A stretch of 64,000 nucleotides of DNA from Boswellia sacra. Taxonomy: Eukaryota > Streptophyta > Magnoliopsida > Sapindales > Burseraceae. Each line of letters starts with the position of its first letter. Positions within the stretch are counted from its first letter, which is position 1. Made by a program: the position numbers and the translations under genes. This document shows positions 9,050 through 21,086 of the stretch, one piece after another. The notes beneath the pieces are model-generated. The model had not been told where the DNA came from, ran no database searches, and saw only the letters and a list, made by a program, of their open reading frames with translations. The stretch spans positions 1 to 64,000 of the forward strand of contig SNVD02013111.1 in the NCBI GenBank assembly GCA_013180625.2. The letters run 5' to 3'.

Positions 9050-10040
9050 ACAATGGTACTAGAGTTTGGAGTTGGTGGCGCCTAAGCAAATTGGCGCAAG
9101 TGAACTAAGTCCTATTCTAGCTGAAGTACCAATAACATTTGAGTTTTACATTATTTCTTTTATTGCCTTCTCTTAGTCATTGGAGAAGTTGCGGTCTCTC
9201 CTTAATATTAGAGAGAAAGGGTCTTAGATTCTTAGTGACTAGAGAGATTTTATAGAGTGTTTTTATGGACAAATAAAATTATTTAGTCTTTGCTCTATAA
9301 AGGCTTCCTTGTCAAAAGGGGGTTATTTCAATTTAAGTCATTGTGCCTATTGGATTATTCTTCATTGTTTCTTTTACAAGTTTACACAAACTGTGAGTAA
9401 ATCTGCAATAGTGCTATCACAGCTTGGCTTAAAAAAGTGAGTGGTTACATGTATGGTTATATATATATATGTTAGGAAATTGCTTTCAAAGATAATATGA
9501 CTCTAAGGAGTATATGGATTTTAAGCAAAATCGATCAAACCCCTCTAGTCTTTCTTGAAAACTTTCCCGATGGATTTAATTATATTGACACTTTATATTT
9601 TTTGGGGTTATAATTCACTGTGAGAATGAAATTGCTAATGACAGAAAAATTTGAAATTAAAATGTTCAATGTGAGCAACCTTGGATAGTGGAAGTATAAG
9701 ATCATAGCTGTTTTGAGAAAAGAAAATTGGTCAGTAGCAATTGGAGAGAGACCAATAATTATTGCATTAATTTAAGAGATAAAAAGAGAGAGACCAATAA
9801 GTATTATTGATTTAGGAGATTGAAGCAGATGGACAACACAATTGCAAATATGCAGTAACTTGGTTGATGATGTATTATCAAGTTTCTTATAATTGCAAAT
9901 GGCTAAGGAAATTTGGGATATATACTTTGACAAATTTATACGAAGCCAAGTCATAACACAACAAAATCTTTTTAAAATAATTGTTGAGCCAAAAGGCTTC
10001 AATGTTTTGTGTCTTGATTATTTCTTGTTACTTTGCTAAG
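9050..10040 (+). mobile_element. Decayed Ty1/copia 5' end (LTR, primer site, gag fragment)
   Basis: At about 9408-9422, GTGCTATCACAGCTT resembles a decayed Met-tRNA primer site. From about 9640, broken frames read like the start of copia gag: a K-F-x-I-K-M-F start, then KYKIIAVLRKENW, IGERP and QMAKEIWDIYF. Multiple stops and shifts break it. The upstream 350 bases would then be LTR. There is no protease or polymerase. Confidence 0.45.
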
Positions 10041-10126
10041 TTATAATGAAAGATAGTAGCTACATTGTTTTGTGGATACAACTTGCTAGCTTTGAACTTC
10101 ATAGTATTCTTAGGAAAGAAAGCATT

Positions 10127-10155
10127 ATTGTTGTTGTTGTTGTTGTTGTTGTTAT
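10127..10155. repeat. (TTG)n microsatellite
   Basis: Nearly perfect TTG repeats, about nine units. Confidence 0.9.
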
Positions 10156-10203
10156 TATGCTTTCATTTGTTAGTCCTGAATGAGTTGTTTCATTATTCAA
10201 TAT

Positions 10204-10394
10204 TGTTGAGAAATTATGGACCGCACAAAACTCCGCATTGGTATGATTTTGTCCACTTTGGGCAGAAGCCCTCATGGATTTGCTTTTCGATTCTACCCAA
10301 AAGGCCTCATACCAATGGAGTCCTTATCCATACTTATATACCCATGATCTTCTCCATGTCTAGCCAATGTAGGACTTTGGTTGCACACCCAACG
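10204..10394 (-). mobile_element. Solo LTR of a TRIM element
   Basis: The 191-base segment is flanked on both sides by AATAT (10199-10203 and 10395-10399), a perfect 5-bp target duplication. On the minus strand it matches the TRIM LTR at 46719-46905, including ACCAAAGTCC, TATATAAGTATGG and AGCAAATCCATGAGGGCTT. The TRIM internal region is gone, presumably by LTR-LTR recombination. Its distal end reads CGTTGGG instead of TGTTGGG. Confidence 0.85.
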
Positions 10395-11138
10395 AATATT
10401 ATTTTATGCAATCATTTAGCTGATTTATTCATTTGTCATTTAGAATTTGATGTTTGACTTGTCTAGAACTTACAGAGCAGTAAAGTATATGGTTCCGGAA
10501 AGAATCGTTTGCAGCTCTTTGCAATAACTGAGAGGAAGTTTGATTATGTAAGACTCTATTTATGTAAATTACTAGACTTTGAATTTTGGCGAGATACACC
10601 GATGTAATCAAGCATTTTGCTGAACCACATAAAAAACCTTTGGTGTTGATCTTCTTTCTTTACTCGCTTGTGTGATCCTAACTCTTGTTTTCCTCATTTA
10701 AATATTGAAAATTAGATTGAGCTCATGCTCGACTCTCCTTCCAAGTCAATGGTGAGCAAAATACGGCCGCCACCTCCTATATGGAACACTTTTTTTGAAT
10801 CCGCTTTGAAATAAATTAAAGTTAGGAATATCAGACCCCACATAATATTATTAAATTTTTATTTCAAATAAACATATAAAGAGAACACTCTACAATTATC
10901 TCAATGTACCAAAAATGAAGCTGTTAAATTGATAACAGTTATGGTGTAATTCAACTCTATCCAAGGGTGAGTTGAGGAATTTTTTTCAGGCTATGCTAAG
11001 TTTTAATTAGAAGAAGACATTATGATAAAAGTTTATTAATAGGAAATTAAAATTTCAATACATAGGGGCACATATTGAACCTTTCCCTTCAAAATGATAA
11101 AATGAAAATAATATAAAAATATATACAATCTAAATATA
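10395..11138. other. Noncoding spacer
   Basis: AT-rich sequence between the TRIM solo LTR and the first CACTA element. I see no gene or clear repeat. Confidence 0.5.
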
Positions 11139-11385
11139 CACTACAAGAAATTTTTAAATATTTGACACATAAGTTTTTAAATAATTGAGGGTTTTTTTAA
11201 ATTTAGTCAAATATAATGTAGTAAGAAAAAGTCAACCCGTGTTGTAGAAATATTTGACTCCATTTCAATAAAATATAATTACGTATTTGCCACTACATAT
11301 AAATAGCCAAATATATCTCATTTCCCCCATTCCCCTTTTGTGTTTTGTCGTTCCCGCTTGGATTTTGCCCTAGCTCGCGCTCGGT

Positions 11386-11765
11386 CGGCTTCATTCCCTC
11401 GCTGATTTGGTTGAAATCACTCATCCCTCCCTCGCCATCACTCAGTCCATTTCGCTTCCTACCTCAGTACCTCGATCCTTGCTCCAATCATTGTCACTTT
11501 AGCGCACATCACTTAGTCCTCTTCCATTTGTTTCTCACGCATGATCGAGGTGAATCACCGATTGATCTCACTGGGTAAGTTAGTTTCTCTCCTCTACTCA
11601 TTGTGTATCGGCTTCATTCCCTCACTGATTTTGTTGAAATCACTCATCCCTCTCCTTGCTCTATTTTTTATTTCTTTCCTCCCTCACGATCACTCAGGCC
11701 ATTTCGCTCGCTACATCGCTACCTCGATCCCTTCTCCAACCGTTGTCACTTTGTCGCATAACTTC
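11386..11765 (+). repeat. Internal duplication in the CACTA leader
   Basis: Two copies of a C/T-rich segment begin CGGCTTCATTCCCTC, at about 11386 and 11609. Each continues through CTGATTT..TTGAAATCACTCATCCC, CATTTCGCT and ACCTCGATCC to TTGTCACTTT. The second copy has an extra insertion. CTGGGTAAGT at about 11569 lies between them and looks like a splice donor. This suggests a transcribed leader ahead of the captured exons. Confidence 0.6.
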
Positions 11766-12646
11766 GATTCCTTTATTCTGTTCCTCTCTCTCTATCTGAA
11801 GCCAAGGTCTATTCTTTCTTCTCTAATTACATCAGTTCAGTTCTTTCTTATTATTTTGGACTCTTCACTGTATCTTTATCTGGTATGATGGTGTTCTATA
11901 ATTTGTTTTCATCTGGGTCTGATCATAATATTTGCAAAATATGCTTTTTTTATGATCGTCACTCTGACTGATTGTGTTTGTGCATGGTTTAAATTGTTTT
12001 TTTGCCTTTGGTTACTAATGATAAGGTTTATCTGTTCTGTTCTGTTCTATTCTGCTCTATTCTCTCTCAAGTGGAGTTTTGTCAGTAAATATGGTCCATA
12101 GATGATGCTTTGTTCTATTTTATGTGTTGCATGCAAGGTATTTCTGATTTTATTAGAGGTAACATGAAAACCTTAATAATGCTAATAATAATGGGCTGGG
12201 CATTCGATATCTATAATCATTTGGGTTTAATTTGGATGCTTAACATAATCTGTTAAATGGGCTTCACATCCTTGTTCAAGATACTTCTTTTCACTGTTCG
12301 TGGTTATGAAATTCAAGAATCTTCTGTATGAAATGGAATAACAATTTTATTGCAGCATAACTGAAAGGTAGTCATGTAAGCTGTAACACTACTATAGAAT
12401 AGTATGAGCCCTATGTTCATGGTTCTGTCAATGTTTCATGGAATTTGTTTAGTTTTCAGTATGGGCTCTGGTTTTGTTGGATTAAGATTGCATCGCTGCT
12501 TGCTTTTGAGTTGGAGCTTTTTGTATCATCCAAATAATGTCCTTGGAAGCACTTAAAATGATGTCAACATTAACCCATTTCCCTATTTTCAAAATTTTAT
12601 CAGATCATTTTAAAATAGAATAAGTATTTATTAGGAGGAAGAAAAG

Positions 12647-13940
12647 ATGGAGATTACAAATGTAATGGAGTATGAAGCTATTGCAAAGCAAAAGTTGCCA
12701 AAGATGATATATGACTACTATGCATCAGGGGCAGAGGACCAATGGACTCTTAACGAAAACAGAGATGCATTCTCTAGGATCTTGTAAGCTTTTCTGTATA
12801 TTTCAAATCAACCAATAATGACCTTTGTTATAGGTTAAACTGACTTTTGGCTGATGATATTCTATCTTTTCATTGCTTCTCCAAATATGAAGAAAAGTTT
12901 TCTTTTTGTGAAAAATAGGTTTCAACCTCGCATCCTTATTGATGTAAGCAAGATTGACGTGACAACAACTGTATTAGGCTTCAAGACTTCAATGCCCATC
13001 ATGATTACTCCAACCGCCATGCAGAAAATGGCTAATCTTGATGGTATAAGCCTCTGCTTTCAGGAACTTGAATTGATTATGGCTAAATGAGTGCATACAC
13101 TGAGTTAAGGCTTTTATGTGCTTCGTTTTATCTGCACATATGCATTCATGGAGGACACATATGCTAAAAAAATACACGTGTAATACCTCTAATGTATTGA
13201 GCTTTAGCTCCATTGATCTAAAAGTGAAATTAATGAAAACATGATCCTAGTGGCAGTTCCATGTGGAACTAGTTTGTAAAGAATTGCAAAAGTTCCTACA
13301 GATATATGTTCTATCTAATTGTCAGTCGAAGTCAGATAGGTTTTCTGCTTCCAGAATCCAGATGCTTTCTTATGACAGCATGAAGGGTGTGTGGTAGCAA
13401 ATCTGATTTTTTCGTTGGGCATCTAGGACAGAAGAAGATATGGCAGTCTAATGACTTCAGATGGATGCTACACTTTTTACCTCTAAAATAGGGCTAAGTT
13501 TTCAGTGCACTGTGCAGCATGCCAAGTTGGTCCAATGGGCAGCAGCCAGCTTAGCTGTTGCAACCGAGTTGGCTGCTGCCTGTTGGGCTAGGTTGGCACG
13601 CTGTACGGTGTAACAGATGCACCGAAGATCCTCTCCTAAAGTAGGCCTATTTATTCAATACTGTTTTCGTATTTAGTTGCTTTGTTTTTTAGAAATTACT
13701 GGAAGATTTTACACTCTTTTAAAACATACAATAGGAACATTGCTTTGGACTACCATATGCGTTTTGATATACTTTCTTTGATGTGAAATCATTTAGTTTT
13801 TGCTGCAACTACCTCTCTGTCCTCTATAAATATATTTTGACAGTCAATTAAAACCAAATAATCCATTTGTGACCAAAGAGTGTATTGTTTGCAGGAGAGT
13901 TTGCAATAGCAAGAGCAGCTGCAGCAGATGGCACGATTAT
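12647..13940 (+). pseudogene. GLO: Captured 5' part of a peroxisomal glycolate oxidase (GLO) gene
   Basis: Three exons are visible. Exon 1 (12647-12783) encodes the start, [15 protein letters not shown], and continues to SRIL. Exon 2 (12919-13043) carries PRILIDV and [14 protein letters not shown]. Exon 3 (13895 to about 13940) carries GEFAIARAAAADGT. Introns with GT..AG borders remain, so capture was at the DNA level. Glycolate oxidase is an FMN enzyme of photorespiration of about 370 residues. Only about the first 100 are present, without the catalytic His region, so no working enzyme is possible. Confidence 0.88.
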
Positions 13941-14030
13941 TTGTTAGGCCTTTATTATTTTTAATACTTATACAAAGATTGGATTCTTAACATGAATAAG
14001 TATTGTTAGTTTTCCACCTGTGTCTATAGA

Positions 14031-15176
14031 GAAGAGGAAGAGCTGGTCGTGTGCAGCCTGACGAGTGTTATCATCTCTATCCCAGATGTGTATATGATGC
14101 ATTTGCTGATTATCAGTTGCCAGAACTTTTAAGGACTCCATTGCAGTCTTTGTGCTTGCAAATCAAAAGTCTACAACTTGGAAGTATATCTGAATTCCTG
14201 TCTAGGGCCTTGCAGCCACCTGAACCTTTGTCGGTAATTTTTATTAAGTTTCTTCTTTCAAACCTAAAAAATCTGCAGAGAAAATGAAAACACTATTGTG
14301 GCCTTTTTTGCTAGCTTCATACATGTCTAAATTATACACTTTTTCATCATAGCAACATATATTTGTTCGCCATTAGTATTATCTGTTGGCCTTCTTGCTT
14401 GCATTCGTTTATGTGTTGAGTTATGCATGTTTTCATTATAGGCGTTTATATTTGTTATCGTTAGTTTTATTTTTTTTGTATTTCTACATATAATTCATTT
14501 GATTTATATTTCTTTTTGTAGGTCAAAATGCTATTGAATATTTGCAAATCATTGGAGCTTTAGATGAGAATCAAAATCTGACAGTGCTAGGTCCAGATTT
14601 GTTTCTGTTTTACAAACTTGTTTCACTGTTGTTATGTTTGATTATTCTACAACAAGGGAATCTTAAATTATGACTGGTGGCTTTGCAGGATGCAACTTAT
14701 GAATGCTTCCAATTGAGCCTAAACTTGGGAAAATGCTTATAGTAGGAGCTATTTTCAACTGTCTAGATCCAATAATGATTGTTGTTGCTGGTCTTAGTGT
14801 GAGAGATCCATTCTTGATGCCATTTAATAAGAAGGATGTAAGTTCTTCATCATGATTGTAGCAGCATTTGTTATTTCAATTCTTCTAATATTATTTTCTT
14901 TTCTAACGTCTGTGTTGCCATTTTTCTTTTCTGTCCACTTTGATGCATTTGCCAAGAATGCTTGTTGTTTTTATTACCAAACCTCCAGTCTGTGTATTCT
15001 TACTGAGGTTTCCTCTTGATTGTGGAGCTTGAAGGTCTTATTTGGAGTGAAGAATTAGATATTGTCCACTTTTTGCAACTTGCGGAGTCTGTAAAAGCTC
15101 AATTTTCTGCCCGTGACTACAGTGACCATCTTGCACTTGTACGAGCATATGATGGTTGCAAAGATGCTGAAAGACA
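14031..15176 (+). pseudogene. Captured fragment of a DExH-box RNA helicase gene
   Basis: The first exon (about 14031-14233) reads [17 protein letters not shown] followed by [21 protein letters not shown]. These are helicase motif VI and the start of the winged-helix region of DHX36-like plant DExH proteins. Further exons at about 14522-14590 (AIEYLQIIGALDE), 14689-14838 ([24 protein letters not shown]) and 15082-15176 ([18 protein letters not shown]) continue into the HA2 and following domain. ATPase motifs I-III and the C-terminus are absent. Introns remain. The gene would unwind RNA if whole; this fragment cannot. Confidence 0.82.
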
Positions 15177-15596
15177 TTAAGCAAATAATAAGATGATAAT
15201 GTTATTATTATTAATATCCTACTACACTTACATAACTTTTTTTCCCTCCATCTATAAATTATTTAAGATTTTGTTATTGATTTGTATCTTTATCAATAAT
15301 TACTGGAAAGTAAAAGGTTGGCTTTGTGACCCTTGATAATATTATATGTCTTGTTACTTGAGGTGCTGTCACTAAGTTGGGTCACCAAATTCATTTTAAG
15401 TAAATGTGGGAGTCCTTTTCTAGAAATTGTAATGGGTAGGTTAATTTTTCTTAAGAAGCTTAAAATTCTATATATGTAACATGACTTTCAGTCGATCTGG
15501 TGATGGATATAATGGTAAATTGCTAGTCAGTTGGATATAAGCTTATTTACATGTTGTTCTTATCACAACAAGGGATATAATGGTAAATTGCAGTCC

Positions 15597-17946
15597 AAGG
15601 GATTATGATGGCGCTTACCTTCAGATGAGAATGTCATACAGTCCAGCTACACACCTTTTCCTCTTTCTAGTACAGTGGACAGACTGTCACCTTGCTAGAG
15701 CCCTTGGACTGCTAAGAATAGTAATTTACAAGGTTTTATTTATTTTTTTGAAATGAGATTTATATTATTAGTTTTCTTCTTAGTGATAATTAACTGACCT
15801 CAGGAATTTTGCAAGTCTATGTGGATGGCACGACCACGATGTCTACCCATGAAAGAAAAGCAAGTATTAGAGAGTTTTATGGTATATCCATGCATTCTGA
15901 TTACTTTGGTGTGGTTACTAACTAATCTAATGTTTAGGCATTGTTATCTTACTAAAGCAAAATTTACTGTGACCAGCGGTAATTTATCCCTCTTTGCTGC
16001 AACTCCAAAGAGGTGTTACAGATACAGAAGATAAGAAACAGAAGGCAGTGTGCATGGAAAGGCACTGAAAAAGAGATGACGATGAATACAGACAACATAT
16101 GGATGTAGACATTGAAAGAGAAGAAGAATGTGGAATATGCATGGAGATGAATAGTAAGATTGTGTTGCCCAACTGCAACCATGTGATGCGTTTGAAATGT
16201 TACCATGAATGGTACTTCCTCTTTCTCTATTTCTCTATGTCTTTTAAATTCTGAATTTACCCTACAGATTATATTTTTATGAGATTTAATGTCATATAAT
16301 GAGTTAGCCATACTGTCCTGCTACTTTGTATTCTGGTTTAGCTGTCTTCATTATGAGGGCGGCATGGTTTAATTCTTTACATGGAGGTGCAGTGGTGTCT
16401 AATAAAAATTGGATTGTTTATTATGTTTCTTATTTTTGCACCTTGTCAACATGAATGGGAGTAAAATTAGAAGAGTGTAAAAAATCATTGTTTCAAATCA
16501 CAAGTGAAAACTTAAATGTCAAGAATTTATAAATTTACTGATACTAGATCATATGTTTTGGTTATTTTTCTATCTATAGTGATTATTGATTAATAAGCGG
16601 CAGTTTCAGATGATATTTAAAAAGTTGACTCTGTAATTTTAAGTTCCATCTGATGATGGATGCAGACTTTGTAGTAAAAGTATGTTCTATGCTTGTATGC
16701 ATCTTATAGACTAAAGTTATAGGTTGGTCTTTTCTGTTCATTTTCGGAGTTTGTGTAGAACATCCCTAAAATATATGCAGGATAGTATAGAGATGAGGAA
16801 GAGAATACTTGCAGTGGGTGGCTTAACCTACATAGGATATGTGATGTGTGATCTTTTGTCTAACTAAAGAGCATTCCAAAAATTGTACTCAGGATGGTAC
16901 AGTGGACAGTTGGGGGGGGGGGGGGATGGGGGATGGGTGGGGGGATGGGTGGGTGGGTAAGGGTGAGGGGAGGAAGATGTGGTGGTGTTCGTAGGGCTGG
17001 GAAAGGAATAATTGCAGTGGTTCGCTTTAACTTACATCTGTTATATAATAATTGATTATTTTTTCAATTAAGTCACCTGAGTTGTAAAATGATTTACTGC
17101 TTTTTTGAACTTTTTGTTGCTTCTCATACTTGTTCAATCTTGTATTTTCCAAGTTTCTGACTTTGAGGTGATCATAATTATAGCTTTATGGACGGAGGGT
17201 GTGGCATATAAAAAATTAACGTTTTAAGAATGCTTGAGATGTCTGTACCCCTTATAGAGAGGGAAGATTTATGTGATCCTATACTGTTGGCATCTTTTGA
17301 TATGACTGCATTTGCCGTAGAGCTAGTCAATTTTCAAATTTTGGAAATGAGACCTTAGTAGTTCGATGGTTTTTATGGCAAACAAATTATTTTTCTGAAG
17401 GTTTAATGAGTCGCACTTACATCATTAGCTTATAATGATTTTGATGGTATTTGCATTCGTTTTCTAGTTCTTTTAATTTTTATTTTCACCCATTTGCCTA
17501 GATAGCCCTTCACCTAAGTTATGAAAACTGGGACTTTTCAACCCTTGGGGTTGACATTTTCCAGGTTTATTGAGCATGTGGTTATCTCTTTATTTGAGTA
17601 ATTAACTAACTCTTTTTTTAAAAGTGAAGAAAAATTAAATGTTGGTGTTAACAGAGTATTATAGCCTTAATCTGTTTCGTTGTAATGTTCTCATTTGTTT
17701 AGATGGGAATTGGAATGTGTTGCCATGAATTGCAGGTGATCAAGGTTGCAGTCATGCCCCTTCTGCCGAGACAGTCTCAAGAGAGTGAACTCTGGTGATC
17801 TCTGGGTATATATCGACAGCAGAGACATTATTGATATGGCAACGGTAACCAGAGAGAGTCTTAGAAGGCTATTCATGTACATAGACAACTTGCCATTGAT
17901 TGTTCCTAATCATCTTTTTGACACATACGATTCCCACCTAAGATAG
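15597..17946 (+). pseudogene. Captured AIRP2-type RING E3 ubiquitin ligase gene, lacking its first exon
   Basis: Exons encode RDYDGAYLQMRMSYSPA..QWTDCHLARALGLLRI (15597-15740), VYVDGTTTMSTHERKASIREFY (about 15814-15880), the acidic region and RING start (about 15965-16212), and the RING end to the stop, SCPFCRDSLKRVNSGDLW.. (about 17739-17946). AIRP2 proteins are ABA-related E3 ligases. Defects are a missing first exon, an in-frame TGA near 16066, and an Arg (MRLKC) where the RING pattern C-x-H-x2-C needs a zinc-binding Cys. Splice sites remain recognisable. It is non-functional as a ligase. Confidence 0.85.
16912..16972 (+). other. G-rich run with G-quadruplex potential
   Basis: An uninterrupted run of 14 G is followed by about eight further runs of 3-5 G separated by 1-3 bases. 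It lies in the last intron of the captured RING gene. The pattern exceeds the usual four-run requirement for a G-quadruplex on the plus strand. Confidence 0.75.
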
Positions 17947-18305
17947 GCGAGATAAGTACATTCCGAACTCGCAATATTCTGTTGTCCCTGAATGAGTAAT
18001 TTCATCCCATGTCTTTTAGTTACATAAAGACCGAAATTCATTCGGTAAATTTAGGTAACAAAGAATAGTAAGGCTTTCTTCCTGCTTCTTCTAAGAAGAA
18101 TCTAGCCCTAGATATCAGAATGCTGGTAGGTGAAGTTGAGATAGTTTTAACGAGAAGGGGTTCATAAATTGTACTTAGCACATTTGTACATGCATGTATA
18201 GCTGGAAGCTTGATTACTAAAAGCTTTTCAACTTGCTGCTCTTCCTTGGTTGTGACGACCTGGTAATTTGCATAAATTGTTCATTTTGAAGAATTTAAAT
18301 GCTTG

Positions 18306-19015
18306 TAATTCCTCGGTTGAAGCTTCAAGGTAATATATCGTTACTTTTTATCTGAGTCATGGCATGTAATTCCTCGGTTGAAGCTTCAAGGTAATATATA
18401 ATATAAATGATACATCTATTATCATAATTTTATTAAAAATTATATTTTTCATATATATGATAATTCATATTTGATGGTTAAAAACATTCAAATATGATAA
18501 TAACGATAAATATTATTTTGAAGAACTTGACAATAATAAACAGTCAAATATGAGCAAAAAAAATCTTTCATACTTGACAAAATACAAACCATCAAGTATA
18601 AAAAAATACTATTTTATAATAATATTTGTCTGTCAAAAAGGAGTCAAATATTATTTTATGACCACATACTTGACAGTTAAATACAATCAAATATGAAGGA
18701 ATTTGACCAGTACTGTTCATTATATTTGATCGTTATAGTCAAATATTAGTAATAATATTTTCAAAATTTTGAACGTTAAATTCATCATATTTGACGGTTT
18801 ATGTCGAATATTACTTCCAAAAACCGTCAAATAATGCTAGAAAGTCAATTCAAATTGCATATAAACTTGACTGTTTATTAAGAGTAAAATATATTATAAT
18901 ATATATTTGACTATTATCATATTTGACGGTGACATATATAACACGCAGTAACCGTCAAATATGATCATATTTGACGGCTAAAAACAGTCAAATATTTGTG
19001 TTTTTTTTTGTAGTG
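18306..19015. repeat. Short tandem copy and subterminal motif array at the CACTA right end
   Basis: TAATTCCTCGGTTGAAGCTT, continuing CAAGGTAATATA, occurs twice (from about 18306 and 18367). From about 18460 to 19015, ATATTTGAC-like motifs and their complements occur many times in both orientations, often as TATTTGACGGT. Such arrays usually bind CACTA transposase accessory protein. Confidence 0.7.
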
Positions 19016-19526
19016 ATAATAATAATAAACTACTAAAATATGTACTTTATGATGCTTTATAGCATAAAATTCACAAAGAATAAATACTTTACTACTATAA
19101 TTTAATCATAACAACACTTTTGTTGTATAAAACATTCACTACAACAAAAGTGACTTTTTACTAAAAATATTTTATGGCAAAAAATATTGAAATGCTATTA
19201 AAAGTTAAAAAAGATTGCGAATCTAATATATTTGCCGTTGAAAATATTTTCCTATTACGGTGAAAAGTGATATTACAACAAGTATTTATTACATGTCATT
19301 AAATATACACCTTCCATAGCATAAAAATAATAATTGCTATTAAAACAAATTTTGAGCGCTTAAAATTGTTTCTCGTAATGGTAATATTTTTAATAGCACA
19401 AATATATATATGCTGTTAGAAATAAATTATTAAATGGAATTTGATATAGGCTATTAAAAGGAAGTATTATTAATGAACCCATTTTTTTTTTTGGATAATT
19501 CCTACTAAGTGTTATATTTCTCTTAG

Positions 19527-19740
19527 GAGTAATGCTACTCATACAAACTATTTATACAAACTCACACATACAAACTGATGTGGCATCTCTATATGATCGT
19601 CACATCACTCATGTTAATTAATGTCATTTATTGTTAATATATATTTATCAAATCACTTCATTTATTTATCAAATCACATTATGCCACGTCAATTTATATA
19701 GGTGAGTTTGTATAAGTAGTTTGTAAGAGTAGCATTACTC
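19527..19740. mobile_element. MITE with 9-bp target duplication (Mutator-like)
   Basis: The 214-base element has inverted ends of about 40 bases starting GAGTAATGCTACTC. TTCTCTTAG flanks it on both sides (19518-19526 and 19741-19749). A 9-bp duplication points to a Mutator-type origin. It lies in the left arm of the second CACTA element. Confidence 0.88.
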
Positions 19741-19749
19741 TTCTCTTAG

Positions 19750-21081
19750 ATATCAAATTAGATTTTATCTCATTTATTGTTTAGGTTTCTTCTTTCTTTT
19801 CCTATTTGCAACGTAATAATCTTCCTTTCCTTAAAAAATACAAACATATATTGATTCTTAAACCTACGTTTCTCAACCTCTCACCAATTAATCTCACCTA
19901 ACGACATTGCTCTGGCAACTCCTACTTTTAATCTTTCCTTTGGTTTGATCTCTAAAACTTCTCTTTAATTGCTTTGAATCTCTCGTTCCTTTTCCCCAAT
20001 TTTCCATGTTACAAAAGTTTTGGGTAAATATCAAAGGTATACAAATTCTTTGCTTCAAACTTCATGATTCCATCCATATAGTTGGCGGAAATCAAACCAG
20101 TTTTTAACAACTGGTCTATAGTTGATATTTTTACAAAAATACATATTTTTCTACCAAATAAACAAGTTAATCATGTATTTCACTTTATCTATATAATCGT
20201 TGGTCATGTGATTATTCTAAACAACTAGAAAAAGATAATAATTTATGCAGTGCTTTGACATTTGAATTTTAGAGAGAGTTATATTATTTTATTTAGTTAG
20301 ATTTTTTTTAAAGCGTTGTAGTGACTAGCCTGCGTATCATGAAATTAATCATTTGTTCCTTGTGAGTTGGGAAGAGAAGAGTTGTAAAACTTCTAGAGAA
20401 TTAGACGTTTTTAAGATTCAGCAAACTTCTAGGTTATGTAAAGAAATTATAATTGTAGATTTAATTACTTCATTATCTATTTGATTTTCTCCTCTTGTTT
20501 ACATAAATAATATGAATATATGAAACAAGTATCATTAAGAAAAAGAAATTAGTTTAATATGAAGATTCAAATACATAAAAGTAGCTTAATATATAGGAAG
20601 TCATCTTTCTTTGATATATAAAATTGTTTAATATAATATTTTACCTAATCCATACAAACACATGAGATCTACATATAAAACTAATAAATAAAATTTTTGT
20701 TTCTGTAATTTGGATTTTTTATTTTGTGTTAACTTTGTTTATTTAACGACATGAATTTTTGGGGCTGTGTAATATAATCTTTTCCTTTCTTTTTGATAAA
20801 TAATAAATACTCAGTTTCTTTATAATGTCACAGAAACAACATTTGCATAAAAATGCATGACACTCTATAAAGTGTTCTATAATTTTAAGGTAAAATGCTA
20901 GTCTTGATATCTTGTGAATGACTTATTTTTACTCACTTTTTTAATTAGCTCTTGTAAATTTATATGATTGGATGGGTTAATGATATTCGTTCTACTTGTG
21001 AAATAATTTGTTAACACTTCTGATTAATGAAGAATGTTTTTGCATCTTAGATTTCCTAAGGCATGTTTGAGGGAACTCTTT
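19750..21081. other. Noncoding left arm of the second CACTA element
   Basis: AT-rich sequence with no gene recognised, running from the MITE to the Sirevirus insertion point. Confidence 0.5.
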
Positions 21082-21086
21082 GGAAT

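Larger units (their letters stand above)
11139..19015 (+). mobile_element. Gene-capturing non-autonomous CACTA element (Pack-CACTA)
   Basis: The left end is CACTACAAGAAATTT and the right end is TTTTTTTTTGTAGTG. ATA flanks both sides (11136-11138 and 19016-19018), the 3-bp duplication typical of CACTA elements. Both subterminal regions are rich in ATATTTGAC motifs, which are candidate transposase-binding sites. The 7.9-kb body has no recognisable transposase. It carries pieces of three unrelated host genes, all on the plus strand and all with introns. It would depend on a transposase made elsewhere. Confidence 0.9.

Noticed and set aside
10065..10457. 130-aa open frame
   Set aside because: It runs through the TTG microsatellite and the TRIM LTR, so it is a chance frame.
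11345..11888. Two Ser/Pro/Leu-rich open frames
   Set aside because: They lie in the C/T-rich duplicated leader, have low complexity and are unlike any family I know.
19090..19150. Inverted CACTTTTGTTGT next to the CACTA left end, as a second nested element end
   Set aside because: The required GTAGTG end is not present, so I could not support another element.
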